64,000 nucleotides of DNA from JADLHS01 sp039806955 (GCA_039806955.1 JBDHQI010000003.1:62001-126000), one strand, 5' to 3'. Positions 16,127 to 25,275 are shown, counted from the first letter of the stretch. The notes: generated by a model from the sequence alone, not told the origin. Numbers and translations are program-made.

Positions 16127-17566
16127 ATGACTGATCCGCGAACCTCTCCTCGTCCCGGGCGATTGAAACAGCTTTGGAACTGGCTGACCGCCTGGCGTTT
16201 CATCCGGCGTGCGCTGCTCACAATGGTGGTGTTCGCCACGCTGGTCGCGACGTTTTACACTGTTGAAAACTGGCGCGGCCGGCGGGCTTGGGAGCGGTGC
16301 AAGCGCGAACTCGTGGCCGCCGGTTTTGAACTGGATTGGAATAAATTCATCCCGCCGCCAATTCCAGACGGACAAAACATTTTCAAAGCCCCACACATGG
16401 AGGAATGGTTCGTCAAATCCAACACCGTCCCCGGCGGCGAGATTTCCCGGGTACTGGTCCAGCGACTCAGTAATACCAACACCACCGTTACCATCACCAA
16501 TCGCCAAGTCGCGCAAAGTTATCTTGCATGGAGTGACGAACACGCGGCGGAATTTGAGGCCATCCGCGTGGCACTCCAGCGTCCGCAGGCCCGGATTGAT
16601 TGTGATTATCGAGACCCGTACAAAATCGCCATTCCCAATTTCGTCAACCTGCGGGTTGTAGCCCAAGTGCTGGCACAACGGGCGCGCTGTCATCTGCTGC
16701 TGGGTGAACCGGCCGAGGCCGCCCGGGATTTGAGCCTGATATTTGAAACCCGCCGCCTGATGGAAACCCGCCCATTGACGTTGGTTGCGGCCATGATCAA
16801 CGTGGCCATCACCGGCCTATACATGGAAGTCGTGAGCGAGGGAATACAACAACAGGCCTGGACGGAAACCGAGTTGAAACAACTGGAGCCGCAATTGAAT
16901 CAAATCAAGCTCACACCGTTGATGCTGGCGGCTTTTCGGATGGGACTCACGGCCACGAGTCATAGCTGGCATGAGAATCCGCGCCCTCTGTTGGAATTCT
17001 GGCGCTCGTCAAACGAGAACTCGGGCTGGAAGCGATACGCAAATCCCACATTTTGGTTCGCTCATTTCGCGCCCCGGGGCTGGTTTGACCAGAATTTGGT
17101 TGTCTTCTCCTCGTATCTCAAACGCATCACGGAAGTCTGCGTCTCGCAAGGCCGCTATTTCGAGCCCGCCAAACAGGAAAGCATCTTCAGTGAGTTGACT
17201 TCATTGCCGCAGCCACATTACAACCCGTTTGCCATCCTCGCCAACATCGGGATTCCCAATTCTCTCAAGGCCAGCCAGACCGCCGCGCGCGCTCAGGCCA
17301 AAGCTGATCAGGCGTTGATCGTTCTCGCCTTGGAAAAATTCCGTCAAGTGAACGGGCAATTCCCAACTGCGCTGGCCGCGCTGAAACCGCAGTTCCTGGC
17401 GGAAATCCCCGGCGATGTCATCAATGGCCAGCCGCTCCACTATCGGCGCGTGGACAACGACTCTTTCCTTCTCTATTCGGTTGGTTGGAATGAAACTGAC
17501 GACGGTGGCAAGACCGCCTCCTCCATTACCGAAGGCGACTGGGTCTGGCGGTATCGGTGGGAATAG
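16127..17566 (+). CDS. Membrane-anchored protein of sigma cassette 2, paralogue of 13297 product
   Basis: 479 residues. One N-terminal transmembrane segment (FIRRALLTMVVFATLVATFY) is followed by VENWRGRRAWERCKREL and KFIPPPIPDGQNIF, which align with the cassette 1 protein. Next comes a helical middle with ARCHLLLGEPAEAARDLSLI (tetratricopeptide-like), and a C-terminus LEKFRQVNGQFPTALAALKP, NGQPLHYR and LLYSVGWNETDDGG. It lacks the two extra N-terminal membrane segments of its paralogue. The matching head and tail with a divergent middle point to an ancient duplication of the whole three-gene unit. Biochemical role unknown. Confidence 0.7.
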   Translation: MTDPRTSPRPGRLKQLWNWLTAWRFIRRALLTMVVFATLVATFYTVENWRGRRAWERCKRELVAAGFELDWNKFIPPPIPDGQNIFKAPHMEEWFVKSNTVPGGEISRVLVQRLSNTNTTVTITNRQVAQSYLAWSDEHAAEFEAIRVALQRPQARIDCDYRDPYKIAIPNFVNLRVVAQVLAQRARCHLLLGEPAEAARDLSLIFETRRLMETRPLTLVAAMINVAITGLYMEVVSEGIQQQAWTETELKQLEPQLNQIKLTPLMLAAFRMGLTATSHSWHENPRPLLEFWRSSNENSGWKRYANPTFWFAHFAPRGWFDQNLVVFSSYLKRITEVCVSQGRYFEPAKQESIFSELTSLPQPHYNPFAILANIGIPNSLKASQTAARAQAKADQALIVLALEKFRQVNGQFPTALAALKPQFLAEIPGDVINGQPLHYRRVDNDSFLLYSVGWNETDDGGKTASSITEGDWVWRYRWE

Positions 17567-17861
17567 AGGTGTCGCATTGGTTCGTCGTTTCCGTTCCGCC
17601 GGAATTCGGCGGCTTGATTCTGAACCGCGACATCCGGCACGAAGGGGCTCAGTGAATGCGGAAGCATTTTGGAGTGCGGCGGAAAGCGAAGCGTCACGCC
17701 GCCATGGAAGGCTCCGGGGCGCAGGACAGTTTCGACGGCCCACTCCATCTGCCAGCGGGATCGCCGCCGCAACGCATGCGATCGGGGAAGACCTGCGGCG
17801 GCACCCGGGCTTCAGCGGTCGCAAGCGTGTCCGGTCGCGCGCGGTCCGGCGGGAAAATCAT
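17567..17861. other. Intergenic spacer with a small palindromic repeat
   Basis: No gene seen. It contains GCGGCG (17676-17681) and CGCCGC (17697-17702) flanking GAAAGCGAAGCGTCA, a motif type often scattered between genes in this group. Whether further copies exist outside the window cannot be told from here. Confidence 0.4.
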
Positions 17862-17890
17862 TTGACGCGGCGGATGGCGGTTTGTAGAGT
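17862..17890 (+). promoter_or_regulatory. Promoter of tRNA-Asn
   Basis: TTGACG (17862-17867) and TAGAGT (17885-17890) with a 17-base spacer, 22 bases ahead of the mature tRNA. Close to sigma-70 consensus. Confidence 0.65.
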
Positions 17891-17912
17891 TCGCGTCCGA
17901 CTTGATCTGGGT

Positions 17913-17987
17913 TCCAGAGTAGCTCAATGGTAGAGCACGCGGCTGTTAACCGTGTGGTTGAAGGTTCGAGTCCTTCCTCTGGAGCCA
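17913..17987 (+). tRNA. tRNA-Asn (GTT)
   Basis: Acceptor strands TCCAGAG (17913-17919) and CTCTGGA (17977-17983) pair fully, with G discriminator and encoded CCA to 17987. The D-loop reads AGCTCAATGGTAGAGC, the anticodon loop CTGTTAAC gives GTT (17945-17947), and the T-arm is GGTTCGAGTCC. All arms fold normally. Confidence 0.95.
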
Positions 17988-18285
17988 TATTCAAACTCCT
18001 GTTCTCCGGGTTTTCTTCAAGGAAGGACTGGCCACTGGCAGGCACACGCGCTGGGGATCGTCAACTACTCCAGTAAATTGCCGGGAAACCGCCCGCCTGT
18101 AACTCCAATTCTTCCCACCTTAACCCAAAATCGTCGAAACCGGTTTTTAACCCGCGCTCCCCGGAAAAACGACGCTTCATGACGCTCTACACGCGGTTTT
18201 TAGAGCGGGCGAGGCTAAAGACCGGATCGCGTTCACCTGTCGGTCTGGGTTGCTTCCGGTACGCGTCGTAGTCCATATTGCCGCC

Positions 18286-19686
18286 ATGAAATTCGCCCGG
18301 AATAATTTTTCATCCCCAACGGCGTTCAACATCAATCGCCGCCAGTTTCTCAAATCGGCCTCAGCGCTTACCGCGTTGGCGGCGCTGCCGAGCTGGGGCG
18401 CAGACGCGCTGGACTTGATCAACGGCAAACCCAAACGCGTGGGGTTGATTGGCGCGGGTTGGTACGGGAAAAGTGATTTGTGGCGGCTGATGCAGGTCGC
18501 TCCCGTTGAAGTGGTTTCCATTTGTGATCCGGACAAAAATCTGCTGGCGGGCGCGGTGGAGATGGCGAGTCAGCGGCAAAAATCCAACCGCAAGCCACGC
18601 GGGTATGGCGATTACCGCGAGATGCTGCGCGAAAAAGATTTGGACGTGGTGCTGGTCGGTTCGCCGGATCACTGGCACGCGTTGCACGCGATCGCCGCAA
18701 TGGAAGCGGGCGCGGACGTTTACTGCCAGAAACCCATCAGTCGGGACGTGCGCGAAGGGGAAGCGATGCTGGACGCGGCGCGTAAATATGGGCGGGTGGT
18801 GCAGATCGGCACCCAACGCAGAAGCACACCGCATTTGATTGATGTAAAGAAGCAGGTGGTGGATGCCGGATTGTTGGGCAAGATCGGCCTCGTCGAGGTG
18901 TGTTGTTATTATCACATGCGCGCCAATGGCAATCCGCCGGTGCAGCCCGTGCCGGATTTTCTGGATTATGAAATGTGGACCGGCCCCGCGCCGTTGCGTC
19001 CGTACGACCGGCTGCCGCATCGCAGTTGGTGGCGTACGTTCATGGAATACGGGAACGGCATTATGGGCGACATGTGCGTTCACATGCTGGACGCCGGGCG
19101 CTGGATGCTGGATCTGGGCTGGCCGAAAGCCGTTCATTCCACGGGCGGCATCTTCGTGCAGAAGGAAGGGAAATCCAACATCGCGGACACGCAACACGCG
19201 GTGTTTGAATTCAAGGAGTTCAACGTCGCTTGGCAACACCGCACCTGGGGCAGCGCGCCCGATCCGGATTATCCGTGGGCGCTGTTTATTTATGGCGAAA
19301 AAGGCACGCTCAAGGTCAGCGTGATGCGCGCGGATTTTATTCCCATGGATCGGAATGAAAAATCGCTGCACTTCGATTGTGTGTACGAACGCGAGCAGTA
19401 TCCCGAGGATTTAACCGAGAAGGACATTGAACTTAACGCCGCTCCAGCAACGCGGCGGCACATGCTGGATTTTCTTGCGGCCATCGAAAAACGCAGCCGT
19501 CCGGTGGCGGACATCGAGGAGGGACACATTTCGACCGCCAGTTGCATTCTCGCCAACCTGGCCATGGATCAGGGACGACCGGTGTACTACGATCCGGGGC
19601 AACGGGTGGCGTTGGGAGATGACGTTGTCACCAAATTGCTGAAGCGCGAGTATCGCGGTCCGTGGCAACATCCGAATCCAGTCTGA
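18286..19686 (+). CDS. Gfo/Idh/MocA family oxidoreductase with twin-arginine signal
   Basis: 466 residues from ATG 18286. A Tat leader is evident (NINRRQFLKSASALTALAAL), so the protein is exported folded with its cofactor. The Rossmann domain begins KRVGLIGAGWYG (GxGxxG), continues with the VVSICDP strand and VGSPDHWHALHAI, and includes the family EKP-like signature as CQKPISRD. The C-terminal alpha/beta domain follows and the length is normal. Substrates of such exported Verrucomicrobia/Planctomycetes members are mostly unproven sugars or cyclitols; NAD(P) is the expected cofactor. It is followed at 45 bases by a phosphodiester glycosidase gene on the same strand, hinting at a common role in glycan breakdown. 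Confidence 0.85.
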   Translation: MKFARNNFSSPTAFNINRRQFLKSASALTALAALPSWGADALDLINGKPKRVGLIGAGWYGKSDLWRLMQVAPVEVVSICDPDKNLLAGAVEMASQRQKSNRKPRGYGDYREMLREKDLDVVLVGSPDHWHALHAIAAMEAGADVYCQKPISRDVREGEAMLDAARKYGRVVQIGTQRRSTPHLIDVKKQVVDAGLLGKIGLVEVCCYYHMRANGNPPVQPVPDFLDYEMWTGPAPLRPYDRLPHRSWWRTFMEYGNGIMGDMCVHMLDAGRWMLDLGWPKAVHSTGGIFVQKEGKSNIADTQHAVFEFKEFNVAWQHRTWGSAPDPDYPWALFIYGEKGTLKVSVMRADFIPMDRNEKSLHFDCVYEREQYPEDLTEKDIELNAAPATRRHMLDFLAAIEKRSRPVADIEEGHISTASCILANLAMDQGRPVYYDPGQRVALGDDVVTKLLKREYRGPWQHPNPV

Positions 19687-19731
19687 TCCGTGAGCGGTCC
19701 AGGTTGGGAATGGGAACACCCAGGTGTGACA

Positions 19732-20631
19732 ATGGCAATTGATCAACCGATGATGACTTCATTCCGCTCCATTCGCTGTTTCGCAATCTGGTGCGCAGGA
19801 TTTGGTTTGCTGGGTTCGCACCTGGCTCGCGCAGATAGCTTGACGACCGAGCATCCGTTTCCGGGCGTGTTGCTTTATTCCGAGGTGCGCACGAATCCAC
19901 CGCAGTGCCTGTTTGTGGCTGAGATTGATTTGACGAACCCGCAGTTGCGGTTGTGCGTTGCGCCGGGCGGCGCGGATCCGGATGGGCCGGGCCCGTGGCA
20001 GACCACGCTGATGCATCCGACGCAAATAGCCATGCGGGAGAAATTCGATCTGGTGGTGAATGGAGATTTTTTCTCGATCCGCCGAACCAACGTCGCGGGC
20101 GCACCCAACCCCGGCTTTCGCCCCGCAGTTTGGAGTTCCGTTTTGGGACCGGCCATGAGCGCGGGCCAGCTTTGGTCGTCGGGAACGGGCACGCGCCCGG
20201 CCTTGGTGGTGGATCGCGCGGGTCGGGTGTCCATTCGTCCCCTGCAGAAACCAGGCTCGAACGATTGGCAGATTGTTTCAGGAAACGTGATGCTGGTGCA
20301 GGCGGGGAAAGCCGTTAAACCCAATAACCAGGCGCGACACCCGCGTACTGTGGCGGGGCTGAATCAGTCGGCGACCAAACTGATTTTGCTGGTGGTTGAC
20401 GGACGCAAACCGGGAATAGCGCGAGGGATGAGTTATGCCGAGCTGGCACAGGAAATGTTGGCTCGCGGTTGCTCTGAAGCTCTGAATCTGGATGGCGGTG
20501 GCAGTTCGGTGCTGGCGGTGCGTGATCCAGATCAAAATACATTCAGGATTCTCAATCAACCCTCGGACGGGCGCGAGCGGGCTGTGGCCAATGTGTTGGG
20601 CATCCGTGTTTCGTCGCGTAAAGATCCGTAA
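19732..20631 (+). CDS. Exported phosphodiester glycosidase (NAGPA-like)
   Basis: About 299 residues from ATG 19732, chosen because AGGTG lies just upstream; a further ATG at 19750 is possible. The N-terminus is a signal peptide (FAIWCAGFGLLGSHLARA). Conserved family motifs are present: VNGDFFS near 115, RTVAGLNQ in the middle and ALNLDGGGSS near 255. The family includes the uncovering enzyme that removes GlcNAc from phosphodiesters; bacterial members are thought to act on wall or capsule phosphodiesters. It lies downstream of the Gfo/Idh/MocA gene and is probably co-transcribed. The actual substrate is unknown. Confidence 0.8.
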   Translation: MAIDQPMMTSFRSIRCFAIWCAGFGLLGSHLARADSLTTEHPFPGVLLYSEVRTNPPQCLFVAEIDLTNPQLRLCVAPGGADPDGPGPWQTTLMHPTQIAMREKFDLVVNGDFFSIRRTNVAGAPNPGFRPAVWSSVLGPAMSAGQLWSSGTGTRPALVVDRAGRVSIRPLQKPGSNDWQIVSGNVMLVQAGKAVKPNNQARHPRTVAGLNQSATKLILLVVDGRKPGIARGMSYAELAQEMLARGCSEALNLDGGGSSVLAVRDPDQNTFRILNQPSDGRERAVANVLGIRVSSRKDP

Positions 20632-20750
20632 GCTTTCCAATTCACCAGCGGGGTCATCGCCGCCGTTGAGCGATTTACTTTCGACCCATTCAAAATCTGA
20701 ACGAACGCGTTTTGGCCCGGTCGAAGAACTTGGTCAATACTGGAAATACC

Positions 20751-21026
20751 ATGAAACAAGCACGAGTGAAAGTAGCGTGGGACCGGCGGTTTCCCATGCG
20801 GGCGACCGTTCAAATGGTGCAACTTGCGCGTCGGTTCCGTTCCCGCATCCTGTTCCGCGCGGAGGCACAGTTGGCCGACGCCCAGAGTATTTTGGGAATC
20901 TTGATCCTGGCCTCGAGCCTGGTTTCCTACATGGATGTCGAGGTTTCCGGCGACGACGAACAAGAGGCAGTTCAAGCCATGGTTGAGCATTTCGATCGCC
21001 ACCAACCGCCAGCTCAGAGCGCGTAG
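20751..21026 (+). CDS. HPr-like protein lacking the catalytic histidine (Crh-like)
   Basis: 91 residues from ATG 20751. The fold pattern is HPr: the helix QMVQLARRFRSRILF, then the LADAQSILGILILAS loop-helix and the terminal helix DEQEAVQAMVEHF. In canonical HPr, His15 accepts phosphate from enzyme I and Ser46 is phosphorylated by HPr kinase. Numbering from this start puts Pro at 15 (RRFPMRA in place of GLHARPA) and keeps Ser at 46. That combination recalls Bacillus Crh, which lacks His15 but is regulated through Ser46. A purely regulatory role is therefore likely. No PTS genes or HPr kinase are in the window. A terminator shared with gnd follows. Confidence 0.7.
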   Translation: MKQARVKVAWDRRFPMRATVQMVQLARRFRSRILFRAEAQLADAQSILGILILASSLVSYMDVEVSGDDEQEAVQAMVEHFDRHQPPAQSA

Positions 21027-21103
21027 GCGCGGCACGGGCGGCTCGGTTGGTTCTCTGATGCGAAGCGATCGGCCCCGAACGGAATGTCGAAGGTTGCAAT
21101 AAA

Positions 21104-21130
21104 AAAGCGCAGGTGAAGCACCTGCGCTTT
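21104..21130. terminator. Bidirectional terminator between HPr-like gene and gnd
   Basis: AAAGCGCAGGTG (21104-21115) pairs with CACCTGCGCTTT (21119-21130) around a 3-base loop, with an A-run on the left and T-rich end on the right. The convergent genes either side can share it. Confidence 0.75.
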
Positions 21131-21200
21131 GTAAGACTGTAACTTCGTTGACGCTCAATTCCCCGCCTGCCGCATGGCGCGGACGGGGTTGACTCAGCCA

Positions 21201-22673
21201 TCAGACATTGTAGGTGCTGCTGCTTGTGGTACCGCCGCGCCCGGTCCAATTGGTATGGAAAAATTCGCCGCGCGGTTTGTCCACGCGCTCGTAAGTGTGC
21301 GCGCCGAAGTAATCACGCTGCGCCTGCAACAAATTGGCCGGCAATATCGCGCTGCGATACTGATCATAAAATGCCAGTGCGGTGCTGAAGGCCGGCGCGG
21401 GGATGCCCTTCTTTGCGGCGGTGGCCACGACGTTGCGCCAGCCTTTTTGCGCCTTCTTAATTTCGGCGCGAAAATAATCATCCAGCAGCAGATTTGAGAG
21501 CTTGGGCTTGGCATCGTAAGCCGCTTTGATTTTCCCGAGGAAGCGCGAACGGATGATGCAACCGCCCCGCCACATCAACGCAATCCCGCCGTAGTTCAAG
21601 TTCCATTTGTATTGTTGGGCCGCCGCGCGCATCAGCATGTAGCCCTGCGCGTAACTGATGATTTTTGAAGCGTAAAGAGCGTTTTTGATGTCGTTGATAA
21701 ACGCTTTTTTCTTTTCCGGATTGGTGGCAGTTGTGCCCAGGACCGGACGGGGGCCTTTCAATTTGCGCGCGGCTTTCACACGCTCGTCCTTCAAGGCGGA
21801 AACGCAACGGGAATAAACCGCTTCCGCAATCAACGTGATCGGAATCCCGAGGTCCTGCGAATTGATCACCGTCCATTTCCCCGTGCCTTTCTGGCCGGCG
21901 GTGTCGAGAATGTTGTCCACCAACGGCGTACCGTCGGCGTCTTTGTGCGCCAGGATGTCGCGGGTGATTTCAATCAGATAACTGTCCAGCTCGCCCTGAT
22001 TCCACTCGGCAAAGACGGAGTGCATTTCATCAGCGCTCATGCCCAGGCCATGCTTCATGATGTTGTAGGCTTCACAAATGAGTTGCATGTCGCCGTATTC
22101 AATGCCGTTATGCACCATCTTGACGTAATGGCCGGCGCCCTGTTCGCCGACCCAATCGCAACACGGCGTGCCGTCCTCTACTTTGGCGGCAACGGCCTGC
22201 AATATATTTTTAACATGCGGCCAGGCGGCGGAAGAACCGCCCGGCATGATGCTGGGGCCGTGGCGCGCGCCTTCTTCACCGCCGCTCACGCCCGTGCCGA
22301 TGTAGAGCAGCCCTTTGCTTTCGACATAGTGCTGGCGGCGGTTGGTATCCTCAAAGAGGGAGTTGCCGCCATCAATGATGATGTCGCCCGATTCGAGGTG
22401 CGGCAGCAGTTGTTCGATAAAATCATCCACCGGCTTGCCCGCCTTGACGAGCAGCATCACGCGGCGGGGCCGCTTCAGCTTGGCGACCATTTCCGCGATG
22501 GAATGAGCGCCAAGGACTTTCGTGCCCCGGGCCTCATTCGCCAGAAAGTGATCCACTTTTTCGATGGTGCGATTATAAGCCACGACGGTAAAACCGTGGT
22601 CGTTCATGTTTAAGATGAGATTCTGGCCCATGACGGCCAGACCAATGAGAGCAATGTCACCTGTAGGTTGCAT
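21201..22673 (-). CDS. gnd: 6-phosphogluconate dehydrogenase, decarboxylating
   Basis: 490 residues from ATG 22673; an upstream frame-open extension adds only an implausible leader. The enzyme converts 6-phosphogluconate and NADP+ to ribulose 5-phosphate, CO2 and NADPH in the oxidative pentose phosphate pathway. The Rossmann start IALIGLAVMGQNLILN, the NRT of the NADP site, VSGGEEGARHGPSIMPGG, the catalytic Lys segment GAGHYVKMVHNGIEY and the C-terminal AQRDYFGAHTYERVD with the expected His/Arg of the neighbouring subunit are all present. The length matches the dimeric long form. Apparently monocistronic. Confidence 0.93.
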   Translation of the reverse strand: MQPTGDIALIGLAVMGQNLILNMNDHGFTVVAYNRTIEKVDHFLANEARGTKVLGAHSIAEMVAKLKRPRRVMLLVKAGKPVDDFIEQLLPHLESGDIIIDGGNSLFEDTNRRQHYVESKGLLYIGTGVSGGEEGARHGPSIMPGGSSAAWPHVKNILQAVAAKVEDGTPCCDWVGEQGAGHYVKMVHNGIEYGDMQLICEAYNIMKHGLGMSADEMHSVFAEWNQGELDSYLIEITRDILAHKDADGTPLVDNILDTAGQKGTGKWTVINSQDLGIPITLIAEAVYSRCVSALKDERVKAARKLKGPRPVLGTTATNPEKKKAFINDIKNALYASKIISYAQGYMLMRAAAQQYKWNLNYGGIALMWRGGCIIRSRFLGKIKAAYDAKPKLSNLLLDDYFRAEIKKAQKGWRNVVATAAKKGIPAPAFSTALAFYDQYRSAILPANLLQAQRDYFGAHTYERVDKPRGEFFHTNWTGRGGTTSSSTYNV

Positions 22674-22859
22674 ATTCGTAGTCGTTTTGAATGGAAACCA
22701 AACCAGGGAACCATACAAAAGTTCCGCCGTCCCGCCAGAAGATTTATGGGCTGCAAAATTTACCAGGAAGAACGGAACGAGTCAGTGTGGCCAGCTCTCT
22801 GACCGAGACGGGGCAGAATCGGGGCGGATTTCGATTGAGTGGCGACGTTTAATCGAGGT

Positions 22860-23363
22860 TCAACTCGCGCCGAGCTGCAAACGGGTGTCGTTCTCCAGCA
22901 GGGTTTGGAGATTCGACCAGTTCGCCTCATTCATTCCGTTGAAAGCGTTCAGATAAACCGCCACAGCTTCCGGCGGATACTTGGCCAGCAACGCTTCCAC
23001 GGCCGCCTTCAATTTTTCATCGCTCATGGATTCCGGCAGATCTTCCACCACGCCATTTTCGTTCGGGATCTCCAAGGCGTTGAGAAAATCTGTCAGCATG
23101 GATTGATATTTTTTGACGAGCCAGGTACGAAGCAGCGTGCCGGCGGCGGCGTCCAAATTCGGTCGGGCGAGGGTACTCAACATGGTGGCATGACGCTCGT
23201 TGCGTTCGCGACGCTCGAGAAAAACCGGCCGCACCCGACGCGCCTCGGCCACGGCTTGCAGAACCGCGCGATACGTGGGCTTCTCCGATTCGTGAGCAAA
23301 GGTAAGAATTTCACTCGCCAGCGCGGGCGACATGAAGCCGAACAATTCGTAAGACTTGAACAT
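22860..23363 (-). CDS. Hypothetical alpha-helical cytoplasmic protein
   Basis: 167 residues from ATG 23363, the start at which a protein-like N-terminus (MFKSYELFGFMSPALASEIL) begins. It is predicted to be all helical and charged, with FLERRERNERHATML and YPPEAVAVYLNAFNGM segments, and has no signal peptide or membrane span. I do not recognise the family. It stands alone on the minus strand, with about 150 bases between it and gnd and a divergent DedA gene starting 155 bases away. Confidence 0.6.
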   Translation of the reverse strand: MFKSYELFGFMSPALASEILTFAHESEKPTYRAVLQAVAEARRVRPVFLERRERNERHATMLSTLARPNLDAAAGTLLRTWLVKKYQSMLTDFLNALEIPNENGVVEDLPESMSDEKLKAAVEALLAKYPPEAVAVYLNAFNGMNEANWSNLQTLLENDTRLQLGAS

Positions 23364-23517
23364 CGTTAGGGAGGTTAAGTTCTGAAGTCTGCGGTCTTTG
23401 GTCAAGCGGCGAGTTTTGACGACCCGGTCGCCTATGGCGGTTCGCGGGCCGGGTTCAAGCCAGCCTGGCGGGAAAGTTTGCTTCGGTTACTCGATATCCG
23501 CTATAAACCTGCGCCAC

Positions 23518-24186
23518 ATGAGAGAACTGTTACAACCAATCGTGGACTGGTATTTCAGCGTCCTCAGCACGTGGGGCGTTTGGGCCGTGGTGCTGTTGAT
23601 GGCGGTGGAGAGTTCCATTGTCCCGTTGCCCAGTGAAGTGGTGATTCCCCCTGCCGCGCATCTGGCCTGGACGGGCGAAGGTATCTCCTGTTTGGGCTGG
23701 CGCTTGAGCGGCTGGCCAGCTCAAGGCGCGATCGTAGCGGCCGGCACGCTGGGGTCCTGGCTGGGCGCAGCGTTGATGTACTGGGTGTCGCGGATCGCAG
23801 GGCGTCCGTTTGTCCTGCGGTACGGAAAGTTTCTTTTCATCGGTCCGGAAAAGGTGAAAGGCGCGGAGCGTTGGGCGGCGCATTACGGCGCCATGGGAAT
23901 TTTCGCCGCGCGATTGTTGCCCGTGGTGCGGCATCTCATCGGGATTCCCGCCGGCATCGTGCGGATGAATTTTTGGAAGTATTCGTTCTACACCGTGCTG
24001 GGATCGGCGCTTTGGTCGGCGGTGTTATGCTGGCTGGGCGTGAAAATCGGCGGGGACATCAGCAACGGAGAAATGCACCAGGTGACGTTCTGGCTGGTCG
24101 GTTTTGTGGGCGTGGTTGGCATCCTTTATTACTTTTTCGTGCATCGCCACATGAAGCCACCGTCGTCCAATGATGCCGCCGATTAA
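23518..24186 (+). CDS. DedA family membrane protein
   Basis: 222 residues from ATG 23518. It has the DedA/VTT pattern: a first re-entrant region VESSIVPLPSEVVIPPAA, GSWLGAALMYWVSRIAG with the GRPFVLRYGKFLFI segment, and the conserved FAARLLPVVRHLIGIPAGIVRMNFWKY with the family's Arg and GIPAG, followed by two C-terminal membrane helices. DedA proteins support lipid scrambling and undecaprenyl-phosphate recycling and influence envelope integrity and proton motive force. Monocistronic; it converges with the tsaB operon. Confidence 0.87.
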   Translation: MRELLQPIVDWYFSVLSTWGVWAVVLLMAVESSIVPLPSEVVIPPAAHLAWTGEGISCLGWRLSGWPAQGAIVAAGTLGSWLGAALMYWVSRIAGRPFVLRYGKFLFIGPEKVKGAERWAAHYGAMGIFAARLLPVVRHLIGIPAGIVRMNFWKYSFYTVLGSALWSAVLCWLGVKIGGDISNGEMHQVTFWLVGFVGVVGILYYFFVHRHMKPPSSNDAAD

Positions 24187-24194
24187 GAAGCGGA

Positions 24195-24848
24195 TTAAAT
24201 CGGCAGGCGGCGCGGCGGCGGCGCCTTGACGAAGGTTGTTTCCCGGAGGTAAATGGGCGTCAGATTTTCCGCAGTCACGAAATCCGGGCGCTGAGCCGCG
24301 AGTTGAGCCAGCAGGGTGGCGGAGGGGAAAACATCCCGTCCGCGCGGAAACCATCGCGTCACCCCCGGGCCGACGATCAACTCTCCCGCGCTGGCGCGGT
24401 GTTCCACTTCGGCACGCGTGACGATTTGCAAGGGCGTCATCACGCGCGCGTGCCCCGACTCAGCAAGATAACTGGCGCGATAAAATTCACCGCGCTGTGC
24501 ATCCACTACGATCTGAAACTTGCCTTCCTTTTCCTGAATCGCAGTTTGCGCCGCCATGCACTTCACGCTGCTGATTCCGAGTAGTTTTGCGTCGGTGACC
24601 AAATGCCAGCCTTGCGCCAGCGCGATCGCCACGCGGATTCCCGTATAGGACCCCGGCCCGATTCCAATTGCCAGAACGTCGATGTCTTCCCGGCGCAGCG
24701 CAGCGGCTTGCAAGGCGGATTCGATCAGATCGAAAGGGCGCATTTCATGGCCGGGCCGCTGTTCCGCCACTTCCCGAACACTTCCGCTCCCGTTCCAAAC
24801 GGCGGCGCTCCGTCGCGCGGAACTGAAATCAAGCGCCAGAATCCTCAT
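24195..24848 (-). CDS. tsaB: tRNA threonylcarbamoyladenosine biosynthesis protein TsaB
   Basis: 217 residues from ATG 24848. Begins RILALDFSSARRSAAV, the actin-like phosphate-1 strand of the ASKHA fold, followed by IGIGPGSYTGIRVAIALAQG, the diagnostic TsaB motif. It partners with TsaD and TsaE in making t6A at position 37 of ANN-decoding tRNAs and has itself lost catalytic residues in the family. The start overlaps the end of tsaE by 20 bases. Last gene of the CPBP-thiL-tsaE-tsaB operon. Confidence 0.9.
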   Translation of the reverse strand: MRILALDFSSARRSAAVWNGSGSVREVAEQRPGHEMRPFDLIESALQAAALRREDIDVLAIGIGPGSYTGIRVAIALAQGWHLVTDAKLLGISSVKCMAAQTAIQEKEGKFQIVVDAQRGEFYRASYLAESGHARVMTPLQIVTRAEVEHRASAGELIVGPGVTRWFPRGRDVFPSATLLAQLAAQRPDFVTAENLTPIYLRETTFVKAPPPRRLPI

Positions 24849-25275
24849 AAGTAATGCGTCGTTCCGTTTCACCAATCACTTCGATCTGTGCGCGCCAGGG
24901 CGGTATCGGCGCGCTTTTTTTCCAGGTCGCCCAATTGCCCGGCAGGCGTTCGGCCCATTCGATGACGGCCACGCCATCGGGTTGCAAAAACTCTTCCAAA
25001 CCCGCGCCGTGGATTTGTTCCGGCGTTTCGAGCCGATACAGGTCCAGATGAAATAATTTCAACCGGCCACCCGGATACTCATTAACCAGAGTGAAGGTGG
25101 GCGAATGTACTCGTGCGGTGGCGCCCAGCCCCCGCGCAAGGCCGCGCACCAACTGGGTTTTGCCCGCGCCGAGATCACCGCTCAAGGCGATCACCAAACC
25201 GTGCCGCGCTTGGCGACCCCACTCGAAGCCGAACCGTTCGGTGTCCACCGGACTATGAGAAATGAACATACCCAT
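24829..25275 (-). CDS. tsaE: tRNA threonylcarbamoyladenosine biosynthesis ATPase TsaE
   Basis: 148 residues from ATG 25275 (a second ATG at 25269 is equally possible). Walker A GDLGAGKTQLVRGLARGLG, SPTFTLVNEY and the HLDLYRLE motif identify the TsaE ATPase that drives turnover of the TsaBDE complex. It overlaps thiL by about 23 bases upstream and tsaB by 20 downstream, which is compact operon packing. A longer in-frame extension to 25335 lies inside thiL and is rejected. Confidence 0.9.
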   Translation of the reverse strand: MGMFISHSPVDTERFGFEWGRQARHGLVIALSGDLGAGKTQLVRGLARGLGATARVHSPTFTLVNEYPGGRLKLFHLDLYRLETPEQIHGAGLEEFLQPDGVAVIEWAERLPGNWATWKKSAPIPPWRAQIEVIGETERRITYEDSGA

